Below are positions 35,430-44,599 of a DNA stretch of 64,000 bases, in pieces; position 1 is the first letter of the stretch, and every line of letters begins with the position of its first letter. Position numbers and translations under genes: made by a program. Under the pieces are notes generated by a model. The model ran no database searches and was not told where the DNA came from. It was given only the letters and a program-made list of their open reading frames with translations. The stretch is from Shewanella electrodiphila (GTDB taxonomy: Bacteria > Pseudomonadota > Gammaproteobacteria > Enterobacterales > Shewanellaceae), in assembly GCF_023283985.1 (NCBI RefSeq), contig NZ_JAKIKU010000010.1:62001-126000 (forward strand). The letters run 5' to 3'.

Positions 35430-37604
35430 TTAGAAGTTATATTTGAAGTTTAATTCAACGTTACGTTCTGCGCCGTACCAACAATTCACTGAGTCATAAC
35501 AGGTGTAGTACTCTTCGTTGAATAGGTTATTAGCAACTAAATTAACGCTAGCACCTAATAAACTGCTGCTGAACTCGCCAAGATCATAACCTACTGATAA
35601 ATCCACTAAGGTGTATGATTCAACTTGGTCAGTGTTCATCGCGTCCATTTGCATTTCGCCCACATAACGCACACCACCGCCAATACGCATACCCGCTAGC
35701 GCACCATCATCAATGTGGTAGTTAGTCCACAATGATGCTGCATGTTTCGGTACATAAATAGGTTGAGTACCTTGCAGACCGTTACCGCTGTCTTTGGTAA
35801 TTTCCATATCGATATAGGTGTAATTAACCGCGACATCGACATTGTCATTAACAAACCACTGGCCTTCGAATTCAGCGCCGCGAGATTCAATCTCACCGAT
35901 TTGCAGTTTATCGCCCCAAGGATCATCAGGGTTCGCCATTAAGGCATCACTTTTCACAATGTTAAAGAATGACAAGGCCGCTGTTTTGCTTTGATCTGCT
36001 GAGCCATACTTCAAACCGAACTCAAACTGCTCGCCCATTTCAGGTTTGTAAGTTGAACCATCGGTTTTAGTCCCCGCAACTGGCTCAAAACTGGTGGCAT
36101 AGCTAACAAATGGCGAAATCCCACTTTCAAACTCATACATTGCGCCAACGCGGTATGAAAACTCTTGATGATCAGCTGCTGAGTTTGTATCAGCATAATC
36201 ATCTGAATATTCACTCGATGAGCTGTAGTCATCGTAGCGGCCACCCAAAATCATGATTAGATTGTCGTAGCGCATTTGGTTTTGGAAATACAAACCCGTT
36301 TGCTCAACTTTAACGTCATCCGTCGCATCATAAGTCGAAGTTAATTCGGACGGGTTGATCATGTCGTTATTCGGATTAAAGATGTTGAACGTACCAAACT
36401 GGCTGGTCATCCCATATTCTGAATAAGCCGAAACACCATCAAGTTTTTGGTAATCAAGACCGAACAACAAGTTATGCTCAACATCACCGGTATAAACTAA
36501 ACCTGATAATTGGTTATCAATGGTGAAACCTGTTGAGCTTTCTTCAGTACTGTAAATGTTACGATCTAGGATGCCTGTTTCAGGATCAAATTTATCACCT
36601 AAATGGTAAGTATTCTTTTGCGTTAACGTCGCATCCATATAGCGGAAGTTCTGCAAAAACGACCAGTTATCGTTGAAATCATGATTGATTTTATAACCCG
36701 CTAATACAAACTCACGCTCAAACTCTGACCAGTTTTTGTCGCCAGCGAAAGTCGATGAGCTAGTGCTGCCGTTTGGATTGTCATAAATCATGCCTGATGA
36801 CGGCAATGATGAGTTCATTCCCATTGATGGATCGTTCTGGTAGTACAGATTGAAGTTTACGTAGGTACTGTCCGACACGTTCCAATCAATCGAAGGTGCG
36901 AACACAAAACGTTCTTCTTCGGTATGATCAACTTGGCCATCTTTGCTGCGCGCTAAGGCAATCACGCGATAAGAAAAATCACTGTCACCAATTTGACCAG
37001 TGGTATCAATAGAGGCTTCGATTAAATTATCAGAACCTGCCGCCACATTCACTTCTGTGCTGCGTGCATCTTGTGGAGTCTTAGCAATCATGTTGACCAT
37101 ACCACCTGGTGGCATTGAACCATAAAGTACTGACGTTGGTCCTTTAAACACTTCAACTTGCTCAAGCGCTACAGGGTCAATTTGAGGCTGTAAGTTCCAA
37201 CCCGTTAGTGACTGCAGTACTAAGCCGTCATAGTAGCTTTGGTTAACATCAAAACCACGAATATTAAAGGTGTCATACATGGTGACAGCACCACCTTTTT
37301 GCTCAGTGGTCACGCCTGGCACATATCGCAGAGCTTGGTTTAATGACTTAACACCGCGTTGCTCAAGTAATTCGCTGTCTATTACAGTGACGCCTTGAGG
37401 TGTTTCAAGCGGCGTTAGCGATGTTTTAGTCGCTGTATTTCGATAGGCTTGGCCAAGAACTGTAATGGTTTCAAACTTTGGGATTTCAATCGATAAGTCA
37501 TTAATCTCTTCAGCTAACACTTGCTGGCTATAAACCATAGATGCGCTCATTGCTGCTGCAACCATGGATAATTTAAATGACTTACTACTGTTAGATGAGA
37601 CCAT
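35430..37604 (-). CDS. TonB-dependent siderophore receptor (FhuA/FpvA-like)
   Basis: Outer-membrane receptor of 724 residues for a ferric siderophore, probably a hydroxamate given the adjacent fhu operon. The start at 37604 is chosen because GAGGG lies a few bases upstream and a signal peptide (SFKLSMVAAAMSASMVYSQQVLA) follows. TonB box ETITVLGQ; plug domain with LEQRGVKSLNQALRYVPGVTTEQ and VEVFKGPTSVLYGSMPPGGMVNMI, the PGG form of siderophore receptors. The barrel ends in VELNFKYNF. A Fur box lies about 55 bases upstream. An extracellular-loop cysteine pair (CYDSVNCWYG) sits near the C-terminus. Confidence 0.93.
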   Translation of the reverse strand: MVSSNSSKSFKLSMVAAAMSASMVYSQQVLAEEINDLSIEIPKFETITVLGQAYRNTATKTSLTPLETPQGVTVIDSELLEQRGVKSLNQALRYVPGVTTEQKGGAVTMYDTFNIRGFDVNQSYYDGLVLQSLTGWNLQPQIDPVALEQVEVFKGPTSVLYGSMPPGGMVNMIAKTPQDARSTEVNVAAGSDNLIEASIDTTGQIGDSDFSYRVIALARSKDGQVDHTEEERFVFAPSIDWNVSDSTYVNFNLYYQNDPSMGMNSSLPSSGMIYDNPNGSTSSSTFAGDKNWSEFEREFVLAGYKINHDFNDNWSFLQNFRYMDATLTQKNTYHLGDKFDPETGILDRNIYSTEESSTGFTIDNQLSGLVYTGDVEHNLLFGLDYQKLDGVSAYSEYGMTSQFGTFNIFNPNNDMINPSELTSTYDATDDVKVEQTGLYFQNQMRYDNLIMILGGRYDDYSSSSEYSDDYADTNSAADHQEFSYRVGAMYEFESGISPFVSYATSFEPVAGTKTDGSTYKPEMGEQFEFGLKYGSADQSKTAALSFFNIVKSDALMANPDDPWGDKLQIGEIESRGAEFEGQWFVNDNVDVAVNYTYIDMEITKDSGNGLQGTQPIYVPKHAASLWTNYHIDDGALAGMRIGGGVRYVGEMQMDAMNTDQVESYTLVDLSVGYDLGEFSSSLLGASVNLVANNLFNEEYYTCYDSVNCWYGAERNVELNFKYNF

Positions 37605-37656
37605 ACCGCCCTCTGCCTTTTTAACGTTCAATTCCATGTCAGTAAACATGAATACT

Positions 37657-37675
37657 AATGAGAATGATTATCAAG
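37657..37675 (-). promoter_or_regulatory. Fur box upstream of the siderophore-receptor gene
   Basis: AATGAGAATGATTATCAAG matches 15 of 18 informative Fur consensus positions by eye and sits directly upstream of the receptor translation start. Confidence 0.75.
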
Positions 37676-37808
37676 CGCGGATGATATAGTGTTTCAACTA
37701 GATACATTTAACAATTTGGTGCATGAAGGGAGGAATTTATAAAATAAATGTTATTTCGAGAGAAGTGTCACACTTACAAGATGCAAAGAGAGAGGCAATA
37801 GAAGTAAA

Positions 37809-38699
37809 TTAAGTCACGCTTTTAATCGGCAGCCAATACTCCATATGGGAAGGTTCATCCGTGTTGATACTTAGGGCACCATAATGCTCTAAATCAAAAC
37901 CATCAACGCCCTCAAAACCTGATTGAGGTAACCAGTCACAAATTAACCATTCAACTAGCTGACCAAAACCGCTTAGCAAGCCATGATAAGACACCACTGC
38001 ATATTCTTGGCTTGGTATTGTTAAACAGGTTAATTGCTCCGACTCGACTAACGCCTGAATAGCCAAAGGCAACTCAATATCGACCGTAAGCGCAGCCCAG
38101 TAATGCAGGTCTTTAGGTAATCGGGTATCAACAACGCCAATCATTTGCGCCGTTAAAGCCCCTTCATCGTCAATCAGATTGAATAACGACGCCCATGTAA
38201 TCGGCACTATGGTCGCAAAATTCGGCGCCTCAGCCAGTAAACCATTCACAGGAGTAGATACACCATAAACGGTAAAGCCCGGCCTATGTTCAATACGGGT
38301 TTGTAATGAGGTGCTATCAATAAAGTGCTCAGCACGTTGAGTTATTGCATTGCGCAAGCCGACTTTGGTACCACGTCTGCGATATTGGCTAGGGCTAAGC
38401 CCAAAAAGTTGCTTAAAAGAACGACTAAAACTCACCTCTGAGGTAAAGCCAAATTGATAGGCAATATCCAACATTCGATCATCAGTAGTCACTACTTTAT
38501 CTGCAGCCAGACTTAACTTTAGTTCTCGGACATACTGCGCCACATTCAAGCCCGTTTGCTGCTGAAAAATACGTTGTAATTGCCAGCGAGAAAGCTGGCA
38601 CACTTCAGCAAGCTCATCTAAGCCGAGCGTCTTATCACTATTGTGATGAATATAATCAAGCACGCGTTCTATTCGGCTATAAGGCGATTGGCCTTTCAT
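37809..38699 (-). CDS. AraC-family regulator with GyrI-like effector domain (Rob-like layout)
   Basis: Cytoplasmic regulator of about 296 residues. An N-terminal AraC double helix-turn-helix (VLDYIHHNSDKTLGLDELAEVCQLSRWQLQRIF, LDIAYQFGFTSEVSFSRSFKQLFGLSPSQYRR) occupies residues 10-105, and a GyrI/BmrR-like small-molecule-binding domain fills the remainder. This is the Rob/SoxS-like arrangement often used for drug or redox-stress sensing. The ATG at 38699 is preferred; a GTG at 38744 adds 15 residues. It stands between the siderophore receptor and a redox gene pair, with no direct evidence for its targets. Confidence 0.85.
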   Translation of the reverse strand: MKGQSPYSRIERVLDYIHHNSDKTLGLDELAEVCQLSRWQLQRIFQQQTGLNVAQYVRELKLSLAADKVVTTDDRMLDIAYQFGFTSEVSFSRSFKQLFGLSPSQYRRRGTKVGLRNAITQRAEHFIDSTSLQTRIEHRPGFTVYGVSTPVNGLLAEAPNFATIVPITWASLFNLIDDEGALTAQMIGVVDTRLPKDLHYWAALTVDIELPLAIQALVESEQLTCLTIPSQEYAVVSYHGLLSGFGQLVEWLICDWLPQSGFEGVDGFDLEHYGALSINTDEPSHMEYWLPIKSVT

Positions 38700-38912
38700 A
38701 AAATCTATCCAAAATCTCAAATGATACAAATAATAGGGTGACACGATGAAATATCAGTAAGTCATTATTATGTATAGCAAGTTAACACTTAAACATAAAG
38801 CTCGAAGGCTATTTAGCACATGCCATGATGGTTATTTATCGTTCTGCCACTTCAATCTCACCAAAAAAATTATAACGATAAATCATAGAGATAAGCAGTC
38901 ACAACCTTATTT

Positions 38913-38952
38913 TTGAACACTTGTTCAAAATATTACTTGAACGAACGTTCAA
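38913..38952. promoter_or_regulatory. Two tandem TetR-type palindromes upstream of the CMD/DsbA pair
   Basis: TTGAACACTTGTTCAA at 38913-38928 and TTGAACGAACGTTCAA at 38937-38952 are 16-base near-palindromes with centres 24 bases apart. A close variant lies in front of the TetR gene at 49292-49307, so that regulator probably binds here. Confidence 0.65.
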
Positions 38953-39067
38953 ATTGGAGGTATAGTATTTCCATACCAAGCGATTAACCCCGGCACTTTT
39001 TTAAATGACATCCTGTTTTAGGGTTTTGTCCGCTTAAGCCCTATTAAATAAAAATTGGAGTAATACC

Positions 39068-39622
39068 ATGAGCAAATTTACTATTCACAGTATCGAGACT
39101 GCACCACAAGCAAGTAAGGCCATGCTAGAAGGTTCTCAAAAAGCCTATGGTATGGTGCCAAATCTGCACGGTGTATTAGCTGAATCACCAGCAACATTTG
39201 AAGCTTATCAGTCGCTGCATAATCTCTTCACTCAGTCATCTTTTGATGCTGAAGAGTTAACGGTTGTATGGCAAACCATCAATGTTGAGCACGAGTGTAC
39301 TTATTGCGTACCGGCTCACACTGGGATAGCTCACTCGATGAAGGTCGATGCTGCGTTAACTGAAGCATTAAGAAACCGCGGCGCAATGCCAACAGCTAAA
39401 CTGCAAGCGCTGCATGACACCACATTATTAATGGTGCGCAACCGCGGCGTGTTATCTGACGCAGAAATGGAAGCCTTTTTTGCAGCAGGTTATGGCCAAC
39501 AACAATTACTGGAAATTATTTTAGGCTTTTCGCAAAAAGTGATCAGTAACTATGTAAACCATGTGGCTAAAACCCCCGTTGATGAGCCATTCCAACAGTT
39601 TAACTGGCAAGCGACTAAGTAA
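39068..39622 (+). CDS. Carboxymuconolactone decarboxylase / AhpD-like family protein
   Basis: Alpha-helical protein of 184 residues with the AhpD-type redox motif ECTYCVPAH (two Cys spaced CxxC followed by His), as in peroxidase-related CMD proteins. Such proteins act in thiol-dependent peroxide or organic-hydroperoxide reduction; the decarboxylase activity of the namesake is unlikely. GGAG lies eight bases before the ATG. Two TetR-type palindromes precede it, and a DsbA-like gene follows after a weak terminator. Confidence 0.85.
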   Translation: MSKFTIHSIETAPQASKAMLEGSQKAYGMVPNLHGVLAESPATFEAYQSLHNLFTQSSFDAEELTVVWQTINVEHECTYCVPAHTGIAHSMKVDAALTEALRNRGAMPTAKLQALHDTTLLMVRNRGVLSDAEMEAFFAAGYGQQQLLEIILGFSQKVISNYVNHVAKTPVDEPFQQFNWQATK

Positions 39623-39635
39623 ATAACATACTAGA

Positions 39636-39662
39636 AAAGAGTGGTGCATTATCCACTCTTTA
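39636..39662 (+). terminator. Terminator or attenuator between the CMD and DsbA-like genes
   Basis: AAAGAGTGG and CCACTCTTT form a stem with a short T-rich tail. It lies before the DsbA-like start at 39710, which argues against a start at 39641 inside this hairpin. Confidence 0.65.
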
Positions 39663-39709
39663 ATGTTTTACTGCCCCCCCTCTTTCTATTCAGCAGTATA
39701 AGGTCTTTT

Positions 39710-40357
39710 ATGTCGACAAAAATTAAACTCGACGTTGTCTCAGACGTCGTATGTCCATGGTGCATCATTGGTTACAACAGCTTACAGCAGGCGATTGTTG
39801 AACTCGGTATTGAAGATCAAATTGAGCTTGAATGGCAACCGTTCGAACTCAATCCCGATATGCCAGCAGAAGGGGAAAACTTACGTGATCACGTTGCGCG
39901 TAAATACGGTTCTAGCGCACAAGATAGCGCTAAAGCTCGAGAAAACATCACCCAACGTGGCGCCGAACAAGGGTTTGCATTTAACTTTAATGACGATTCA
40001 AAAATCGTTAACACCTTTGATGCTCATATTTTACTGGATTATGCCAAATCTCAAGGTAAGCAAACAGAGCTAAAACTGCGTTTATTCAGTGCCTATTTTA
40101 CCGAGCATAAAGATGTCTCCGACAGAAATGTACTAGCCATTGAAGTTGCCGCAGTCGGCCTAGATGCTGACGAAGCCATGGCATTACTGGATAACCCAGA
40201 AGTCAGAGCACATCTAAAAGCAGAAAAAGATCAATGGACGGCTGCAGGTATATCGTCTGTTCCGACGGTCGTGTTTAATCGCACCAGCGCATTAAATGGC
40301 GCTCACCCAGTTGAGACTTACAAGCAAGTGCTGACTGAGCTGCTCGCTAAACAATAG
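39710..40357 (+). CDS. DsbA-family oxidoreductase, FrnE-like
   Basis: Cytoplasmic thioredoxin-fold oxidoreductase of 215 residues with no signal peptide. Cys15 and Cys18 form CPWC, and the cis-proline loop is SSVPTVVFN. The family includes FrnE/YwbO and 2-hydroxychromene-2-carboxylate-isomerase-like enzymes, and FrnE-type members aid oxidative-stress resistance. The ATG at 39710 is chosen for TAAGG six bases upstream and because the open frame upstream runs through a terminator hairpin. With the CMD gene it probably forms a TetR-controlled thiol-redox unit. Confidence 0.88.
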   Translation: MSTKIKLDVVSDVVCPWCIIGYNSLQQAIVELGIEDQIELEWQPFELNPDMPAEGENLRDHVARKYGSSAQDSAKARENITQRGAEQGFAFNFNDDSKIVNTFDAHILLDYAKSQGKQTELKLRLFSAYFTEHKDVSDRNVLAIEVAAVGLDADEAMALLDNPEVRAHLKAEKDQWTAAGISSVPTVVFNRTSALNGAHPVETYKQVLTELLAKQ

Positions 40358-40390
40358 CAATCGGCAATTCGCAATCGCAATCGGCAATTC
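40357..40390 (+). repeat. 20-bp direct repeat after the DsbA-like gene
   Basis: GCAATCGGCAATTC occurs at 40357-40370 and again at 40377-40390, the first copy overlapping the stop codon. Confidence 0.85.
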
Positions 40391-40536
40391 GCCAACAGTG
40401 AACTTGCAAATCCCCCTTAACAGCAGCTCATTAAGCTGTTGTTTATCTATATTCATCGCAATAAATAGACCATAAATTTCTACTCAATTTTTTGCACTAT
40501 AATTAAATTATTCATGAACGTATGACGGACTGATCA

Positions 40537-41511
40537 ATGAATAAAAAAACAATACTTGATCCCAAAACTTTCCTACTTGATAAACCTAATGAGCTAATTT
40601 CGCTCGATAAATGGCAAAAAACAGTCAACCTTCTCGCCAAAGTGTTTCATGCTCCCGCGGGCTTTTTAGTCCAATTTACCCCAGAAGAGGGTTTCCAAGT
40701 CACGATTGCCAGTCAGCAAAGCACAAACCCATACGCAGCAGGCATTGTCATTGAGCCTGCAGCCAATATTTTTTGCCGCAAGATCGTTGAAACAGGCAAG
40801 CCACTTTATGTTGCCAATGCCCCTATTGATCCCTGCTGGGATACCAACCCCGAAGTCCATAATGATGGCTTTACTTCATACTTAGGTGTACCGGTTTTTT
40901 GGCCCGACGGCACGCCTTTCGGCACTTTTTGTGTGATGGACTACGACCAAACAGAATATGAACCCAGCTATCTGGAGCTCATTGAACAGTTAAAAGATAT
41001 CCTTGAATCCGATCTCACCTTAATCGACCTATATGGCCGAATGCAGCAACTTGCGATTACCGATCCGCTATCAGAAATTAATAACCGCCGAGGCTTTGAA
41101 GTCTTAGGTAAACAACGCATATCTTTAGCAAAACGCAATCAAGCCAAACTAGGGTTATGCTATTTAGATGTGGATAACTTTAAACAGATCAATGACCAAT
41201 TTGGCCATAAAGTGGGAGATGAATTAATCCAACATATCGGTGTGGTGTTAAAAGCAACTGTGCGTCAAAGCGACGTTATTGGCCGCATTGGTGGCGATGA
41301 ATTTGTCGCATTAGTGCTATTAGAAAATAAGAACGACCAAACGGTGATCAAACAGCGATTACAGAAAGGTTTTTTATCGGCCAGACACAGCCCTAATCTA
41401 CCTGATTACAGTGTTTCCATCGGCATTATTGATGTGGATCTTAATACTGACTTTGTTGAACTACTCGATAAAGCAGATCAGGAAATGCTAAAAAATAAAA
41501 AGCCAGTTTAG
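40537..41511 (+). CDS. GAF-GGDEF diguanylate cyclase
   Basis: Cytoplasmic enzyme of 324 residues that makes cyclic-di-GMP from two GTP. An N-terminal GAF-like sensor domain (about 20-155: SYLGVPVFWPDGTPFGTFCVMD) is joined to a C-terminal GGDEF domain with intact active-site GGDEF at 252-256 and the inhibitory I-site RQSD five residues before it, so the enzyme should be active and product-inhibited. There is no membrane segment. The GAF ligand is unknown. The gene is monocistronic with its own promoter region and a terminator overlapping the stop. Confidence 0.92.
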   Translation: MNKKTILDPKTFLLDKPNELISLDKWQKTVNLLAKVFHAPAGFLVQFTPEEGFQVTIASQQSTNPYAAGIVIEPAANIFCRKIVETGKPLYVANAPIDPCWDTNPEVHNDGFTSYLGVPVFWPDGTPFGTFCVMDYDQTEYEPSYLELIEQLKDILESDLTLIDLYGRMQQLAITDPLSEINNRRGFEVLGKQRISLAKRNQAKLGLCYLDVDNFKQINDQFGHKVGDELIQHIGVVLKATVRQSDVIGRIGGDEFVALVLLENKNDQTVIKQRLQKGFLSARHSPNLPDYSVSIGIIDVDLNTDFVELLDKADQEMLKNKKPV

Positions 41512-41528
41512 CTAACTAAACTGGCTTT
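41498..41528. terminator. Bidirectional terminator at the end of the diguanylate cyclase
   Basis: AAAGCCAGTTTAG and CTAAACTGGCTTT flank CTAA. It overlaps the cyclase stop and lies between convergent genes. Confidence 0.85.
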
Positions 41529-41585
41529 AATGTCATTGATTAAGTGGCTCTAGTTTTACCAATAATGGCTATTAGCAAAGCGATA

Positions 41586-43070
41586 TTATCGCCAAACGCC
41601 CCACTCACCTGTCGTACCAGGTTGCTCACCTTGGGTCCACCATTTCGCCGTCCAAGTTCGGCCATCAAACGTTACTGTATCCCCTTCAACATAAACCTTA
41701 TCCGCATCCCAATCACCTTCAACAGGAGGAACTTCAGGCGTTTCTTCTTCACCGATTACAGTGAATCCATATACTGAACTGTCACTTCCTTCGTTGTTTG
41801 ATACCGTTAATCTAAACGACAATTCATGCTCACCTTGGCTATCTAATTGCTCAGTATTAACCATTAGTTCGCTATACAAACCTTGCTCAACATTTACGGC
41901 AGGACCACTTAATTGCGCCCATTGCACACTATCAAACTCACCTTGGGTATTATGTGGATGAAGCACGACTACAGTACCGTGCTCTACCTCAGCAATTTCA
42001 ATTTCTTGTAAAGCCTGTGGCGTGATAACAGCTTTTAATTGTGGGTCAATTTCTTCAGCAACAATACTGAATACACCTGAAGCACGCTCATCTTTTGAAT
42101 TAAAGTAATTAGCATGTAGGTTATCTCTAAAATACATGTAGTGATTCATTTCAGCATGCCAATCACCAATAAACACATGACCACTGTGATTAGTTTCGTA
42201 GTAGCCACTGATTTGCGATGCTAATAAGCGATCCCAATCGAGTTGATTATCAGTAGTGATTTTAATGCTAAATGAGTTATGTACTTCACCATATTGATTC
42301 AGCACATCATATTTAACCGACTCACCGATTTGAGGGGTATTAATGCTGATGTCACTCGGGATAAATTGCTCACCTTTATTTAAGTAAGGTAAGTCTGGAT
42401 CAACCGGAGGCTGTTCATCACCAGTAATGGTAATGTCGCTACAGTTATAGAAACCTTCACCGACAGGGTCGATACGCTGCCATCTTGTATACAACACGGC
42501 ATCACCACTGCGATCTGCAGGAATAGTCACGTTCATGCGATACTTTTTATCAGCACCTACAGTAATATCACCGTATTCTTGAATTAATTCTAAATCATCC
42601 CACTTAAGAGTTTGGGATACATCAACACCGGGTTTTGTTAGATAGATTTCCCAGTATGACGGGTTATGTGGCGCTGTTGCATTGAAAATAAATTCAAATG
42701 TCCCTGGCGCGATTTCAGTGCGCGTCCAGTCTGAGTGTGCGATACCTAGACCACTTTTTTGCGAGTCATTGGCATAACATAATGAACCGTCTGGAATAGC
42801 TGCTTTAACAATGTTTTGATCAAGGTAATCTGGCGCTTGAATGTTAATAGCCACTTCATTACGTTGAATAAATGGGTAGGTGCCCGACTCTTGCAGTGCC
42901 GCAGCACAAGCTGCATTAGGTGGATTACCAGTCCAAAGTCCACCTTGCTCATAACAGATTGATTGTCTCGCCTCAGGAAACTCTACCCAGCCATGAGCTT
43001 GAGCTGTAGTAGGCACGATGAAATACATGGCAGTAAGAATTGATGAAAGTTTAAATATTTGCTTTGACAC
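41586..43070 (-). CDS. Chitin-active lytic polysaccharide monooxygenase (AA10/CBM33), GbpA-like
   Basis: Secreted copper monooxygenase of 494 residues that oxidatively cleaves or binds chitin. Signal peptide ends in TAQA, leaving His26 (HGWVEFPEARQ) as the new N-terminus for the copper histidine brace; the second His is in PHNPSYWEIY. The AA10 domain (26-210) is followed by a GbpA domain-2-like module (DWHAEMNHYMYFRDN), an Ig/PKD-like module and a C-terminal CBM5/12 chitin-binding domain with aromatic residues (YVEGDTVTFDGRTWTAKWWTQ). It starts at GTG with AAGGAG nine bases upstream. GbpA of Vibrio also mediates attachment to chitin and host surfaces. Confidence 0.93.
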   Translation of the reverse strand: MSKQIFKLSSILTAMYFIVPTTAQAHGWVEFPEARQSICYEQGGLWTGNPPNAACAAALQESGTYPFIQRNEVAINIQAPDYLDQNIVKAAIPDGSLCYANDSQKSGLGIAHSDWTRTEIAPGTFEFIFNATAPHNPSYWEIYLTKPGVDVSQTLKWDDLELIQEYGDITVGADKKYRMNVTIPADRSGDAVLYTRWQRIDPVGEGFYNCSDITITGDEQPPVDPDLPYLNKGEQFIPSDISINTPQIGESVKYDVLNQYGEVHNSFSIKITTDNQLDWDRLLASQISGYYETNHSGHVFIGDWHAEMNHYMYFRDNLHANYFNSKDERASGVFSIVAEEIDPQLKAVITPQALQEIEIAEVEHGTVVVLHPHNTQGEFDSVQWAQLSGPAVNVEQGLYSELMVNTEQLDSQGEHELSFRLTVSNNEGSDSSVYGFTVIGEEETPEVPPVEGDWDADKVYVEGDTVTFDGRTWTAKWWTQGEQPGTTGEWGVWR

Positions 43071-43433
43071 AGCAAGTCACTCCTTGGGAGTTAAAGAGAT
43101 AAAGTAAAATAAGGAAAAAGACTAAATGGAGTGAACTATAGGAGCTGATACTCTGATAAAGTCGAAGCAATTATCTAGCGTAATAATCACTGTTTCAACT
43201 AGCAATATTTTGACACCGACGTCAAAATGTAACTTATGCTAATCCATTGAATTTTAATAAAATAAACTAAAGAGTATCAGCTTAGTTACAGCATTTTATT
43301 TCATTATTGACACCAAACTAAAGAATCAAATAATTTCATCTATCTCAATGAATTATAAAACAAAAAATAATTGACGCGTTAGTCGAGAATTCGATGTTAT
43401 TGACGAGCAATGAAGTAACGTCAAAAGCCGGTA
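43071..43433. other. Intergenic, AT-rich, no gene seen
   Basis: Promoter side of the monooxygenase gene. No operator or small gene could be supported; the reading frames are short in all directions. Confidence 0.4.
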
Positions 43434-44180
43434 TTGGCTAAAATGTTCATAGCTTGCCGCAGGCTCTCATGCAAAGCACAGCAGTGACACGCGCCCTCTT
43501 TATACGAATCGAAAGGTCACTGAAAACTCGGCCATGACGAATAACATCCTTGCTTAAACGGCCAGTTGCTCTTCCCCGTTTTAGTGGTCGGTTCAACGTA
43601 ACCCATTTAATATCGGCTAATTTATCTAAACCCTTAACGTCAATCTAATCCATTGCCTGCCGCAGGCTCTCATGCAAGCGCTGCTGTGACACGCTACAAG
43701 TTCGTCCCTGAAAGCTCGGCCATGACGTCCATGTCATGGACGGTCACAGCCGCGCTTGCATCTGGGAATTTTTTATCTTCGATTTAACTTTATTTGGTAA
43801 TTTCTTAAAATCTGAATCAACAAATGAAGCTGCTGACCCAAGAGCCCCCATTGAAATTGCTGAAATAAGCTGCTGGCCATTATGATGAGCAAGCTTTAAG
43901 CCTAACGACTTGATTTTTCGGTCCAACGTAACCCAATTGATTTCGGCTAATTTATCTAAACCCATAGCTTCAATATAATATATTGCCTGCCGCAGGCTTA
44001 TGTGCAGATACAACTGCGAGACGCTGCACGCTTTATATAAATCAAAAGGTCCATGCAAGCTCTGCCAAAACATCCATGTTTTGGTCAAATTTGTTCCCGA
44101 CAATAATGACATTCCTGCCATCCTTGGCAGTCAGAAGCTCGCTGCTGCATCTACACTGGGATTTCTGTCTCTTCGATTTA
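43434..44180. repeat. Diverged repeat family, three copies with palindromic core
   Basis: A core GCCTGCCGCAGGC (palindrome) occurs at 43655-43667 and 43985-43997, and as GCTTGCCGCAGGC at 43452-43464. Flanks are also shared: TAATTTATCTAAACCC lies 10-20 bases before two of the cores, CTCGGCCATGACG follows two, and TCTTCGATTTAACTTTAT follows two. Around 43727-43741 an extra palindrome (GTCCATG-T-CATGGAC) is present. No intact gene is supported; a 125-residue minus-strand frame (43744-44121) simply reads through the repeat units. The array may be REP-like elements or decayed remnants of a mobile element. Confidence 0.6.
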
Positions 44181-44279
44181 ACTTTATATGTGGAAGAAAA
44201 AAGATAAAAACACAAATATCAATAGTTTTACCTGCCCAAAAATTCCATTTGAATTGAGGACGTTGAAGAAAATAGCGTG

Positions 44280-44516
44280 AGCCTGACAGGACGTCAGGCT
44301 AGCTTTCGAGGTGCAGGGATGCACCATCGGAAGCGTTAGCATTTTCGAAGAAGGCCGAAGCAGTAATCAAACAAAGTCAAAAGCTGGATCAATCCCCATC
44401 GAAAATCATGCGCTTTTCAGCATTTTTCATCGGGGCGCTGAGGGTTTGTTAAGGGGTACTAGCGCTTTACCCCTTGACTCTGGTGTGGGCGAAGCGCCAC
44501 GACTTTCAAACTAAAA
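44280..44516 (+). other. Structured non-coding element with several strong hairpins
   Basis: Four inverted repeats lie within 240 bases: AGCCTGAC/GTCAGGCT (8-bp perfect stem, 44280-44300); GCTTTCGAGGTGCA pairing with TGCACC and TCGGAAGC around a GGGA loop (44302-44334); an imperfect stem closed by CCCC and GGGG (44396-44435); and AAGGGGTA/TACCCCTT (about 44451-44475). GTGGGCGAAGCGCCAC follows. Spacing and density exceed what terminators need. It could be an RNA, a REP-type element or the end of an IS200/IS605-like unit. A 67-codon frame here is not convincing. Confidence 0.5.
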
Positions 44517-44599
44517 CTAATGATTTAAAAGGGTTTTATCGATTCAACTTATCCCAGCCAACTACCAATCCCTTCCAATTAACTATTAACGATTAACTA

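Noticed and set aside
40417..40442. Weak hairpin AACAGC...GCTGTT after the DsbA-like gene as terminator
   Set aside because: Only a 6-bp stem with a poor T-run; not listed as a feature.
43744..44121. 125-residue minus-strand open frame in the repeat region
   Set aside because: It reads through repeat units that recur out of frame nearby, has no good ribosome-binding site and resembles no family.
44311..44514. 67-residue plus-strand open frame over the hairpin block
   Set aside because: The sequence is better explained by inverted repeats; no ribosome-binding site.
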